Assembly (NCBI GenBank): GCA_905235805.1
Contig: CAJOMV010000078.1
Span: 1 to 50,318, forward strand
DNA length: 50,318 bases
Origin: an uncultured Ruminiclostridium sp.
GTDB taxonomy: Bacteria; Bacillota; Clostridia; Oscillospirales; Ruminococcaceae
Reading direction: 5' to 3'
Position 1 is the first letter of the stretch; each line of letters opens with the position of its first letter. This document shows positions 21,403 through 29,949 of this stretch, one piece after another. The notes under the pieces were generated by a model. The model saw nothing but the letters and a program-made list of their open reading frames with translations, was not told where the DNA came from and did no database searches. A program made the position numbers and the translations under genes.

Positions 21403-23197
21403 AAATATCCCTGTATATCCCTTTTCTTGAGATCAGCTCGGAGTGAGTGCCCACATCGGCGATCTCACCCTTGTCGAGCACATATATCCTGTCGCAGCCC
21501 GCTACGGTATTGATGCGGTGTGATATGATCACGGCAGTCCGCCCGGCGAGCTTGCCGAAGATGTTCTTCCGCACGGCAGCCTCGGTCTGCGCGTCGAGGG
21601 CTGAGAAGGCATCGTCGAACAGCAGCACCTCCCTGTCCGCCGCCAGCGCGGCAGCTATCGCCGTGCGCTGCTTCTGTCCTCCCGAGAGTGTTACGCCCCG
21701 CTCCCCCACAAAAGTCCCGAGCCCGTCGGTAAACTTCTCCACCGTGGGCAGGAGCTCCGCGTCCCGCGCTGCCTCCCGCACCTGCTCGTCGGTGATACCG
21801 CTGTCCGATATGCGGATATTCTCGGCTATGGTGCCCGAGAACAGGAAGGGCTCCTGCAATATCCGCGCAAAGCGCTTTCTGTATTCCGCGGGAGCGTATT
21901 CCGAGATATTCCTGCCGCGGTAGGTGACGGTGCCTTTCAGCCCGCTCTCGTCACACATGCGCATTATCAGGTCGGTTATCGTGCTCTTGCCCGAACCCGT
22001 TCCGCCGATGATGCCCACCTTCTCGCCCTTGTCCACATACAGGTCGATATGCTTCAGCACCTCGCTGTCACCTGTATAGGAATAGGACACGTCAGAGAAC
22101 TGTATCAGCGGGTGCTCTTGCGTTCCGAAGTCCCTGCTGCCGCGGCTGAGCTCCTCCGCCTTGGAGTTCATTATGTACCTGATGCGCTCTATGGACACGC
22201 CCGCACGGCTAAGGTCGGCTATCGTGCGCCCCAGCTCGCGGACAGGCCATACCAGCATTGCGTTGTAGGAGATAAACGCGACATAGTTCCCGGCGGTGAG
22301 CCCTCCATCCACGCAGAACACAGTCCCCAATATGACCACAAGCATGACCTGCAGCCCCGAGATGATATCGGTGACCTGCCAGAACACCGACAGCATACGC
22401 ATTATCCTGATCCACATCTTCGTATATACATCGTTCTTCTCAACGAACTGCCTGTACTCGCGCTCCTCCTTGCCGAACGCCCTTATCACGCGTATTCCGG
22501 TGAGGTTCTCCTGCACTGTCGCGGAGACTTTTCCCTCCTGGATATCCGCCTGCATGAATATCTCGCCTATTTTCCTGTGGAATATCAGAGACGCAATGAC
22601 TATGACGGGAATGAACGCCCCCGCGATAAGCGAGAGCATAGGGTCTATCCGAACCATGAAATACAGGCTCAGCCCTATCAGCAGCACTATCCGCACAAAC
22701 GAGGTGAGCTGATTTGACACGAAGTTCTTGACCGTCTCCACGTCCGAGGTGCAGCGCTGGAGAATGTCACCGGTGGAGTTCTGCCCGTACCACGGCACCG
22801 AGAGCCTGTCCACCCGTGAGAACAGCGTATTCCTCATGCGCCTTACGAGCCTTTCAGCTCCTATGCTGTTGAGCAGCTTCTGCGTATAACGGGACAGCGC
22901 TCCCACAAGCGCTATCCCGATGACGAACAGCGCCGTGATATACAGTTCATTCCGTATGCGCTCCGCGCCGCCGAGCCACCGTATCACGTCGGGCTCTATC
23001 CCCGTCCGCGGCAGCGGCTCACTGCCGAGAATGTAGTCGATGACGCACGACACAACTCTCGGGCTGACGAGGTCGGCAAGCGCCACGACAGCGGACAGTA
23101 TCATTCCCAGCACGAAGAATACGGTACTGCCCTTCAGCTCATACCGCAGCAGTGACATTCCCGTGGGGAAGCGTTCGTTGCTTTTCCTGCTTTTCAT
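21380..23197 (-). CDS. ABC exporter subunit, degenerate-site partner, 605 aa
   Basis: Half-transporter with a six-helix membrane domain (about 25-330) and an ATPase domain: Walker A GGTGSGKST, canonical signature LSGGQKQR and Walker B EVLLFDDAFSALD. In Walker B the catalytic Glu is replaced by Asp, the usual mark of the non-hydrolysing site in heterodimeric exporters. It matches the altered signature of the second subunit, so the two genes were kept as a pair. AGGAAGG precedes the start. It follows the lipase-like gene by 12 bases and shares its promoter. The transported substrate cannot be read from sequence. Confidence 0.92.
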   Translation of the reverse strand: MKSRKSNERFPTGMSLLRYELKGSTVFFVLGMILSAVVALADLVSPRVVSCVIDYILGSEPLPRTGIEPDVIRWLGGAERIRNELYITALFVIGIALVGALSRYTQKLLNSIGAERLVRRMRNTLFSRVDRLSVPWYGQNSTGDILQRCTSDVETVKNFVSNQLTSFVRIVLLIGLSLYFMVRIDPMLSLIAGAFIPVIVIASLIFHRKIGEIFMQADIQEGKVSATVQENLTGIRVIRAFGKEEREYRQFVEKNDVYTKMWIRIMRMLSVFWQVTDIISGLQVMLVVILGTVFCVDGGLTAGNYVAFISYNAMLVWPVRELGRTIADLSRAGVSIERIRYIMNSKAEELSRGSRDFGTQEHPLIQFSDVSYSYTGDSEVLKHIDLYVDKGEKVGIIGGTGSGKSTITDLIMRMCDESGLKGTVTYRGRNISEYAPAEYRKRFARILQEPFLFSGTIAENIRISDSGITDEQVREAARDAELLPTVEKFTDGLGTFVGERGVTLSGGQKQRTAIAAALAADREVLLFDDAFSALDAQTEAAVRKNIFGKLAGRTAVIISHRINTVAGCDRIYVLDKGEIADVGTHSELISRKGIYRDIYELQTRG

Positions 23198-23209
23198 ATA
23201 TCCTTCCTG

Positions 23210-25054
23210 TTACTTTCTTTTTCCGTGTATGAGCACCATTACCGACAGCCCTATTATCACCGCGACACCCGCCGAAGCCGCTGCCGCTGTCCAGATGAGG
23301 AGAGTATTCTCGTCCGGTCCCTCCGGCTCCTCTTCCTCGCCGCTCACGACAGTCTCCGGCACCGTTTCCGCCGCGGTCACGGTCGTTGTCTCTGCGGGAG
23401 CGGCGGTAGTCTCCGCCTCGCTCTCTGCGGCGGTCTCGGGAGCTGTGGTCGTCTCTGTCGCGGTAGTGGTAGTAGTCGTTGTTGTAACGGTGGTAGTTGT
23501 TGTGGTGGTCGTTGAAGTTACCTCGGCAGTCGTTGTGACAGCGGCAGTGGCCTCGGGGGGAGCCGTTACCGGCGGCTCCGTCGCGATAACAGCCGCCTCC
23601 GTGCCGTTATAGAACGGGTCCTCCGCCAGCACGAGCCGCAGCACCGCGTCGTCCGCGTGCTGCATGAGGATACGCTCGCCGTTGCCGAAGAATGTCCCGA
23701 AATTCCCGAATATCCTGTCCCCCATAAGGTCGCGTGTAATGACGGGCATAAGAGTCCGCAGCACATTCGGTACAGCCGAGCGCAGTCTCGCTGCCTCCTC
23801 GGGAGTCAGCTTGCCGTCCTCGGATATCTTATCGGTTATCTTCTCGATGAAGGAATTCACCGCGCCCTCATATTCCTCGCTCCCGGGAGCGGAATACAGA
23901 AGCGGCAGCATATCCTCATTCAGCCCGCTCAGCAGCGCCTCACCGAGATAGGAGACAAACTCCGACCTGCCGGAGATGTCGTTGCCGATGATAAGCGATA
24001 TCATCTCCGCGAAATGCTCGTCCGTCCCGGCATAGACCGGTCTGGTGATATTCACGGAGAGCCAGTTCACGAATTCCTTTATGAACGCGCTGACATTTAC
24101 CGGCTCGACTGTCCCGGTCTCCTTTATCCGAAAGGTCTTGGTATCGAATTCATAATTCTTCTGCTCCTGGAGCGAAAAGCCCTCCGACAGCGTGACTCCG
24201 AGCTGCATTCTCTGTATCGGTATCTCCTCCGCTGCAAGCGTCTCGGTCACGCCCACATGATAAAGCCCCCATGTCTCCGGGTACAGCAGCGGCACGATGT
24301 CGTTCGGGTTGATGATGTTGTGTATGTTCTCGTAATATTCGTATGTCGCGCTCCCCGCGGGAGCCTCGAAGGTGTAGACATACAGATCGTCCGCAGACAT
24401 TCTGAACTCGCGGAGGTGCTCGTTGATATATTTCCCGGCAAGCTCCGCAACACCGCCGGCTCTGCTGTAGCCGGTGATCCATATTTTGGCGCTTATTATG
24501 CCGTGCCTTATCTCATACGCGCGTATGCGGTCTATGAGCATATTCGCGGCTTTGGAAAAGCCCTCCGCGTCGCCGCTGTCGCCCAGCATGAGGTTGCTTG
24601 CCCATTCGAGCCCGTAGCCGCCTCCCCGCACCGCGACAGCGAGCACCTCACCGTAAACGGTCTTTTTGTGGGTCATCACCGACCCCAGCGTGTCGGGAGA
24701 GGTAGGCTCGTTCATGTCCGCGATATACATATCGTCCTCATCGAAGCCGATATCCGACAGGAGCCTTTCGGTAAATTCCGAGTGCTTGAGTCCGCCGTCC
24801 GAGCCGAAGGTAGTCAGCGCCAGCTCAAGCGACAGCGTCCGTAGGTGAGCGTTGCTCTTCTTTCCCGACTCCGCGAAAAATCCGTCGCTGTAGTAATAAG
24901 TTCCCTCGGTGCTGTTCTCCGACAAGGCGGTCAGATACCGGAACTCCCCCGTGATATATCCGTCTGAGACAGCCGCCGCGGGAGCTGCAAAAAAGAACGA
25001 AAGCAAAAGCGAAATGCATACAGCGGCAGCCGCTGTTTTACGGATAATATCCAT
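23210..25054 (-). CDS. secreted membrane-anchored lipase-like protein, 614 aa
   Basis: Signal peptide to about residue 28 (SFFFAAPAAAVS). A Lipase_3-type alpha/beta hydrolase core follows, with the nucleophile motif ITGYSRAGG (Ser at about 196); Asp in NIINPNDIVPLLYP and His in GLYHVG would complete a triad. Residues about 495-575 are a low-complexity stretch made mostly of Thr with Val, Ala and Glu, and a C-terminal membrane helix (about 583-608) ends in KRK, leaving the enzyme displayed outside the cell. First gene of an operon with the two ABC exporter genes. The substrate may be a lipid or a polymer ester; no closer assignment is possible. Confidence 0.82.
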   Translation of the reverse strand: MDIIRKTAAAAVCISLLLSFFFAAPAAAVSDGYITGEFRYLTALSENSTEGTYYYSDGFFAESGKKSNAHLRTLSLELALTTFGSDGGLKHSEFTERLLSDIGFDEDDMYIADMNEPTSPDTLGSVMTHKKTVYGEVLAVAVRGGGYGLEWASNLMLGDSGDAEGFSKAANMLIDRIRAYEIRHGIISAKIWITGYSRAGGVAELAGKYINEHLREFRMSADDLYVYTFEAPAGSATYEYYENIHNIINPNDIVPLLYPETWGLYHVGVTETLAAEEIPIQRMQLGVTLSEGFSLQEQKNYEFDTKTFRIKETGTVEPVNVSAFIKEFVNWLSVNITRPVYAGTDEHFAEMISLIIGNDISGRSEFVSYLGEALLSGLNEDMLPLLYSAPGSEEYEGAVNSFIEKITDKISEDGKLTPEEAARLRSAVPNVLRTLMPVITRDLMGDRIFGNFGTFFGNGERILMQHADDAVLRLVLAEDPFYNGTEAAVIATEPPVTAPPEATAAVTTTAEVTSTTTTTTTTVTTTTTTTTATETTTAPETAAESEAETTAAPAETTTVTAAETVPETVVSGEEEEPEGPDENTLLIWTAAAASAGVAVIIGLSVMVLIHGKRK

Positions 25055-25085
25055 TCTGTTCCCTCCTTGCCGGTTTATCCGTTAT

Positions 25086-25115
25086 ATTATACCACAACTG
25101 AATGCAAGCTGTCAA
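25086..25115 (-). promoter_or_regulatory. promoter of the lipase-like/ABC operon
   Basis: Minus strand: TTGACA (25110-25115), 18-base spacer, TATAAT (25086-25091). GGAGGG precedes the start at 25054. Confidence 0.75.
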
Positions 25116-25145
25116 CAAAAAAGGGAACGCTTGCGCGCACCCTTT
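25115..25145 (-). terminator. terminator after the Ig-repeat protein gene
   Basis: Imperfect stem AAAGGG..GCGC / GCG..CCCTTT followed on the minus strand by TTTTTTG, six bases after the stop codon of the repeat protein. Confidence 0.65.
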
Positions 25146-25151
25146 CTGCTG

Positions 25152-27647
25152 TTATTTTATGTCGAATTCTGTACAAAATGTATCATTCTCCGAAGTATTG
25201 CCTGTCACATACCGGAAATCCATACCGAAGCGGTAATGCCCCGCCGGGAGAGTACCGTAATACATAGTCCAGTCGATATCTTCCACCGTAGTCATTCCCC
25301 TCGGAACGGAAACGTCCCTGACCCCCTCGCGTATTACCTCATTCCTCGAGAGAGGTATCCAGCCTCCGTTTCCGTCGGACATCTCAAGCGAATATGAGTC
25401 CTGCTTGTAGATAATATTGCCGGTCTGCTCATTGCTTCGGCTTATCTCAAGGAAGCCGCCTTCCGGTGTGGGAGAGCTTAGCTTTATTCCTAAGCCGTAT
25501 GCGTTGGTCATATTCATGGTGACGGTGAAATTCAGATACACAGTTTCCGTGACAGAGCCGCAAAAGAAGCTCTTCACAAGCCGGTACTCGCCCTCGGGAA
25601 GCTCCCCATATATCATATCGAAGTTTGCGCCCAGCGTTATTTCGGAATTCCGTTCGAGCACCTGCTCTTTCGCGTTCCATACGGCGGGCTCGCCCGACAG
25701 GGTGGGGAGCTCCTCCCACTTATCCCCATTCTTCTGCTCTATCAGATACGCGGGGGTGTACATGATATCACCGTCTACCGTGCCGCCGGACTGCTGTATC
25801 GTAAACTCGATACGCTTATTCGTATTATTGTCCCTGCGCATGGTAACGCCCAGCCTGCTGCCGACCTCCTCGGATATGTCGAATTCCGCGTAGCAGGTAT
25901 ATTTCGCCCCGGTGCGATAGTCCCCGGAAGTGAAATCCTTCTTTATCCGGTAATGCCCCGCGGGGAGAGCGCCGTACATATAGCCCCAGCGTTCCTGCTC
26001 CTCGTTGGTGCTGTTTTTCCTTAGTATGCAGCCTATTGCTACCCATGCTATATCGTGATTTGTCACATAAGGGAGCGTTTCCCATTCTCCGCCGACCTGA
26101 CGCTCAACGGAATAGGGTACGCCGTAGTCAACCTCATCTCCGGGATATATGCCGCCGTTCTCGGATATCAGCAGCGTCAGCCCCTCGGCGGTGACGTCCT
26201 TCACGGACATTGTCACCCTCCACTGTGCCTTTTCGCCGTCGGTTATCTCAAACTCAGCGAAATATGTGCTCCTGTTTATCACCGACTGCTCGCCGTCGGA
26301 GGAGACCGCGTAATTCACAAATCTATGCGATATACGGTATGTGCCGCTCGGGAGGCTCCCGTACTGCCGGTCAAACTTCACGGTTATCTCGGTGGTGCCG
26401 TTCTCGTTTATCGGCTCGATATCCGGCGCCCATGTGGTGGGGTTGTACAGAAGCTCCTCCCACTCTCCCGCCTCGGTCTTACGCAGAATATAGTAGGGGT
26501 ATTCATAGCCGAGCTTACGCTTTACATGGAAATTGCCGCCGCTCTGCTGTACAACGAGGGTGACGCTCTCCGGAGTAACGTCCTTCGCGGTCATGGTGAT
26601 ACCGAACAAAGTCGGAGTTTCATCGGTTATCTCAAATTCAACGATGAACGGAAGAGAACCGAGATGTGTCCCCGTCTGTTTGCTGTACACGTTCAGCGGC
26701 TTTACAATGCGGTATTTTCCTGCAGGTATCTCGGACTCATACATACCGCTTCCGTAGAAACGTACTTTTTCATCTATCCAGTTGTCGCTTTCGTCAAATT
26801 CTCCGAGGGCGTATATCACGTCCCACTGCCCCGTTTTTTCAACGTTTTCGGGGTCATAGGTGCTCCAATTGCCGTCTCCTGCATTCCTCTGCAGCTCATA
26901 TCTGCCGCCCCAGTTAAAGTATACATTACCGGACAGGGGGTGGTGATCGTCCAGCACATAGTGCAGCTTCATACCGGCTCTGGTAAGGTCGGAGTACGTC
27001 ACAGACATTCCGAAGCCCTCCATGCCCCCGTCAACAAGGGCTTTCAGTTCATCGTCGGTCAGTGCTGCTGCCGTGATCTCCGTGGTCTGTTCCGGCTCGA
27101 CAGTGGTATCATCCGTTGTTCCGGACGGTGCTGCCGTCCCGGGAGTTACCAGTATTTCGGTATCCACCATATCCCCGCGCCCGCCGGTTTCTTCGATATC
27201 TTCAACATCCGTTTCGTTCGCCGACGGAGCACTTGCGCCCTGTGTGGTAGTCTTTGGCTGGGAAGAATATGACACTGAAGGAGATGTTTCCGTACCCGTC
27301 TCCTCGGTCTCGGTAACAGGTGTGGTCTTGTTTATTTCCGCCAGCGCGGAGCTCTGCACCTCGGGGGACAGAGTGATATCCACGCCGTGGGAGCCTGTCT
27401 GTATGTCGGAGAAATGCACAGCGAGGGCGACCGCTCCCGTTATCACGAGCGCCGCGGCAATTCCGGAGACTGCGGCTATACGCAAGCCCTTTTTCTTCGG
27501 CTTACCCTGCTTAGGCTCGACTATTCCGAGGTGTCCGTCCCGCTGAAAAGTCCCCTCGGTATGGTCTGTCCTTGTCACTATCCCGTCTATCAGCTTCTCA
27601 TCGATATTGCCGAGAGCCTTTAAAAACTTATCTTCTCTTTCGTTCAT
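25152..27647 (-). CDS. membrane anti-sigma-like protein with five Ig-like repeats, 831 aa
   Basis: A cytoplasmic part of about 53 residues (starting MNEREDKFLKALGNIDEKLI) and one membrane helix (about 54-79) come first. A Thr/Ser/Glu-rich linker runs to about residue 200. Five tandem extracellular repeats of 115-135 residues begin near 212, 346, 473, 598 and 714. Each ends with a Y-G-x-L-P-x-G-x-Y-R type turn (YGSLPSGTYRI, YGALPAGHYRI, YGELPEGEYRL, YGTLPAGHYRF; the first repeat is variant) and then a strand of an Ig-like fold resembling Big_14-type domains. The gene overlaps the ECF sigma gene by ATGA, so it is the likely anti-sigma factor. A longer in-frame reading to 28070 overlaps the sigma gene and is rejected. 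Confidence 0.75.
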   Translation of the reverse strand: MNEREDKFLKALGNIDEKLIDGIVTRTDHTEGTFQRDGHLGIVEPKQGKPKKKGLRIAAVSGIAAALVITGAVALAVHFSDIQTGSHGVDITLSPEVQSSALAEINKTTPVTETEETGTETSPSVSYSSQPKTTTQGASAPSANETDVEDIEETGGRGDMVDTEILVTPGTAAPSGTTDDTTVEPEQTTEITAAALTDDELKALVDGGMEGFGMSVTYSDLTRAGMKLHYVLDDHHPLSGNVYFNWGGRYELQRNAGDGNWSTYDPENVEKTGQWDVIYALGEFDESDNWIDEKVRFYGSGMYESEIPAGKYRIVKPLNVYSKQTGTHLGSLPFIVEFEITDETPTLFGITMTAKDVTPESVTLVVQQSGGNFHVKRKLGYEYPYYILRKTEAGEWEELLYNPTTWAPDIEPINENGTTEITVKFDRQYGSLPSGTYRISHRFVNYAVSSDGEQSVINRSTYFAEFEITDGEKAQWRVTMSVKDVTAEGLTLLISENGGIYPGDEVDYGVPYSVERQVGGEWETLPYVTNHDIAWVAIGCILRKNSTNEEQERWGYMYGALPAGHYRIKKDFTSGDYRTGAKYTCYAEFDISEEVGSRLGVTMRRDNNTNKRIEFTIQQSGGTVDGDIMYTPAYLIEQKNGDKWEELPTLSGEPAVWNAKEQVLERNSEITLGANFDMIYGELPEGEYRLVKSFFCGSVTETVYLNFTVTMNMTNAYGLGIKLSSPTPEGGFLEISRSNEQTGNIIYKQDSYSLEMSDGNGGWIPLSRNEVIREGVRDVSVPRGMTTVEDIDWTMYYGTLPAGHYRFGMDFRYVTGNTSENDTFCTEFDIK

Positions 27648-28204
27648 ATATCTATGCCCTCCTTTTCGAGGAATATACGGAGCTTCTCCCGCGTCCGGTG
27701 AAGCGAGGTCTTGACCTTCTCCGGGCTGATACCCATTTCGGAGGCTATCGCCGAGACCTGCATGAAGCCCCAGTAGCGTTTCAGGAATATCTGCCGCTTC
27801 TCGGGTGCGAGAGTGCGGACAAAGCGCTCGAGCGCCGCGGTGAGCTCGTTCTCGTCGGACTTCTTCTCCACCGTGTTCCCCGAGGGTAGACACTCCGCTA
27901 TCTCGTCGTAATCCACGGCGCACAGTCCCCCGCCCCGCTTGTCCGCGGCAAGCTGCTCGCGGCGGTTGAGCGCTAAGTTGCGGGCTATCTTCGCCGCGAA
28001 AGCTCCGAGCCGCGGCGGACGCTTCGGCGGTATCTGCTCCCAGAGCCGCATATATGTATCGTTGACGCACTCTTCGCTGTCCTCATGATTGCCGAGTATG
28101 CCGTAGGTGAGGGCGCGGCAGTATCGTCCGTACACCTTGTCGGTCTCCTTGATTGCCTCTTCCGAGCGTTTGTTGAACAGCTCGATTATCTCATTGTCAT
28201 TCAT
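27644..28204 (-). CDS. ECF-type RNA polymerase sigma factor, 186 aa
   Basis: Paralogue of the sigma factor at 12174-12731: both begin with acidic residues, then II-(S/E)-LF and a run to ERSENAIAETD or KRSEEAIKETD. Region 2 is HEDSEECVNDTYMRLWEQIPP (about 40-60) and region 4 has helix-turn-helix VSAIASEMGISPEKVKTSL (about 150-168). It has GGAGG five bases before the start. It is translationally coupled to the large Ig-repeat membrane protein. Its upstream region has GTAACC-N17-GTA rather than a housekeeping promoter, which fits self-activation. Confidence 0.9.
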   Translation of the reverse strand: MNDNEIIELFNKRSEEAIKETDKVYGRYCRALTYGILGNHEDSEECVNDTYMRLWEQIPPKRPPRLGAFAAKIARNLALNRREQLAADKRGGGLCAVDYDEIAECLPSGNTVEKKSDENELTAALERFVRTLAPEKRQIFLKRYWGFMQVSAIASEMGISPEKVKTSLHRTREKLRIFLEKEGIDI

Positions 28205-28244
28205 TGTTTCCTCCGTTTTGCAAAACGATCGTTCTACTTATATA

Positions 28245-28270
28245 TACAGAAAACCGACCCGAGAGGTTAC
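28245..28270 (-). promoter_or_regulatory. putative ECF-type autoregulatory promoter
   Basis: Minus strand: GTAACC (28265-28270), 17 bases, GTA (28245-28247). Similar boxes precede the other ECF operon. The leader then contains AACGATCGTT. Confidence 0.45.
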
Positions 28271-28292
28271 ACTTTTCCGAAAATATTTTATC

Positions 28293-28321
28293 TTGACACA
28301 GGGGATTTTTGAATATATAAT
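28293..28321 (+). promoter_or_regulatory. promoter of the alpha/beta hydrolase-like gene
   Basis: TTGACA (28293-28298), 17 bases, TATAAT (28316-28321). The transcript leader has a small hairpin AAAGCC/GGCTTT (28334-28347). Confidence 0.8.
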
Positions 28322-28374
28322 GATTATATCACCAAAGCCACGGCTTTGCAAGCTTTCCGCGAAAGGAGGACACC

Positions 28375-29106
28375 GTGAAGATACACGAATTCGGCGAGCA
28401 TAACCGCGTGAACATAGTCATGATACACGGCGCCTTCATGTCGTGGGAAATGCTGAAGCCCGCGACAGATATTCTTTCCGGGAATTACCACGTTTACGCC
28501 GTGGCACTCCCGGGGCATGACCTGACGACAAGGGAGGAGTTCATCTCCGTGGAGGGGAGCGCCGCGCGCATAGGGCTGACACTGGTGCGGGACGGACTGC
28601 GGCGGATCGACCTGCTGTACGGGCTCGGAATGGGCGGCGGGATAGCGCTTCGCATGATAGCGGACAACAATCTTCCCGTGGAGCGCGCGATAATCGACGG
28701 GGGTATCATGCCGAACGGAGATACCGGTTTTTTCGCGGGGCTCATGCGGGCGATGAAGGACACGGGAAAGAAGAGCCGTGAGGCACTCGCCGCGGCATAC
28801 CCCTACTCCCCCGTCGATATAGCGAAGATGTACGGGATAATGCAGCACATGAGCGATGAGGCTGTGCGCAGGGTATACGCGGCGGAGGGGAACTATTCCC
28901 TGCCGGAGGAATTCCCCGCCCTGCCGGACAGGACAGAGTACTGGTACGGCGAAAAGGAGGAGCGCGCAAGACAGCGGGATATCGCCTGCGTCACCGCGCA
29001 TATCCCCGGTATCACACTCAGAAAGCTCCCCGGAATGGGGAATGGGGAGTACGCCATAGGCTGCCCCACCCAGTTCGCCGCGGATATAGCCCGACGGCTG
29101 ATGTGA
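28375..29106 (+). CDS. alpha/beta hydrolase-like protein lacking the nucleophile Ser, 243 aa
   Basis: Alpha/beta hydrolase fold: the oxyanion strand VMIHGAFMSWEML (about 17-29), ALPGHDLT and a nucleophile elbow. The elbow reads LYGLGMGGG, with Gly where the catalytic Ser of G-x-S-x-G should be. A C-terminal YWYGEKEE strand follows, but the late His is not obvious. It may be a non-catalytic binding protein or use another residue. The start is GTG behind AAAGGAGG. It stands alone between its own promoter and that of the GT2 gene. The family is clear; activity is doubtful. Confidence 0.8.
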   Translation: MKIHEFGEHNRVNIVMIHGAFMSWEMLKPATDILSGNYHVYAVALPGHDLTTREEFISVEGSAARIGLTLVRDGLRRIDLLYGLGMGGGIALRMIADNNLPVERAIIDGGIMPNGDTGFFAGLMRAMKDTGKKSREALAAAYPYSPVDIAKMYGIMQHMSDEAVRRVYAAEGNYSLPEEFPALPDRTEYWYGEKEERARQRDIACVTAHIPGITLRKLPGMGNGEYAIGCPTQFAADIARRLM

Positions 29107-29108
29107 TG

Positions 29109-29137
29109 TTGACAATAGGGCGGAAATCTGCTAAAAT
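29109..29137 (+). promoter_or_regulatory. promoter of the GT2-radical SAM operon
   Basis: TTGACA (29109-29114), 17 bases, TAAAAT (29132-29137), starting three bases after the stop of the preceding gene. Confidence 0.75.
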
Positions 29138-29169
29138 AAGGGTACGATAACCGCACACAGAGGAAGATA

Positions 29170-29949
29170 ATGGAAAGTATCGGACTTATCAGCATAATTA
29201 TGGCGGCATACAATGCCGGAAATACGATAGATACCGCGATAAAGTCGGTGCTGGCGCAAACATACGGCAGCTTCGAGCTAATCGTGATAAATGACTGCTC
29301 GAAGGACGACACCGCCGACAGAGTACGCGCCTACAGCGACAGCAGGATAGTTCTGCTGGAGAACGAGCATAATATGGGAGTATCTGCGACCCGCCACAGG
29401 GGCGTCACCGCCGCGAAGGGCGGTTGGATAGCCGTCCTCGACAGCGACGACGCTTGGGAGCCCGACAAGCTCGAAAAGCAGGTGACGCTTGCCGCACGGA
29501 CAGGCGCGGAGCTGCTGTACACCGGCTCGGCATTCATGACCGCGGACGGGACACGGCTAAGCAGCGTTCTGGAGGTCCCGGAGACCGTGACATACAAAAA
29601 TCTGCTGAAGCAGAACATACTCTCGAATTCGTCCTCGCTGGTGAAGAAGGAATTGTTTCTGCAAAACGAAGTGCAGGACGACACAATACATGAGGACTAC
29701 GCCTGCTGGCTGAAAATACTGAAAAGCGGGCGCACAGCCTACGGGGTGAACGAGCCCCTGCTGATATACCGCCTGTCGGACAGCTCGAAGTCCGGGAACA
29801 AGCTGCGTTCGGCGGCGATGAACTGGCGCACCTACCGCGCCGCCGGGCTGAACATATTCTCGGCGGGCTTCAATATGGTGTGCTACACCGTCAACGGTCT
29901 TCTGAAATACGGCAGGCTGAATAAGGAAAAAGGACAACTGGAAAAATGA
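29170..29949 (+). CDS. GT2 glycosyltransferase, 259 aa
   Basis: GT-A-fold inverting transferase: ISIIMAAYNAGNTI at the start, QTYGSFELIVINDCSKDDT with the nucleotide-binding Asp, VLDSDDAWEP (about 94-103) with the DXD metal site, and a late DYACWLKIL acid region. It moves a sugar from a nucleotide sugar to an acceptor, often in surface polysaccharide synthesis, and resembles EpsJ- or TuaG-like proteins. There is no membrane helix, so it is cytoplasmic or peripheral. AGAGGAAG precedes the start. The stop overlaps the radical SAM start by ATGA, so the two enzymes are made together and may act on one product. Confidence 0.9.
   Translation: MESIGLISIIMAAYNAGNTIDTAIKSVLAQTYGSFELIVINDCSKDDTADRVRAYSDSRIVLLENEHNMGVSATRHRGVTAAKGGWIAVLDSDDAWEPDKLEKQVTLAARTGAELLYTGSAFMTADGTRLSSVLEVPETVTYKNLLKQNILSNSSSLVKKELFLQNEVQDDTIHEDYACWLKILKSGRTAYGVNEPLLIYRLSDSSKSGNKLRSAAMNWRTYRAAGLNIFSAGFNMVCYTVNGLLKYGRLNKEKGQLEK

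Noticed and set aside
23400-23560. Thr-codon run in the lipase-like gene as a CRISPR or tandem DNA repeat
   Set aside because: It is an in-frame low-complexity Thr/Val linker with no equal-length spacers.
27648-28070. N-terminal extension of the Ig-repeat protein to 28070
   Set aside because: It lies wholly inside the ECF sigma gene in another frame. ATG 27647 has AAGGAGGG and the usual ATGA overlap.
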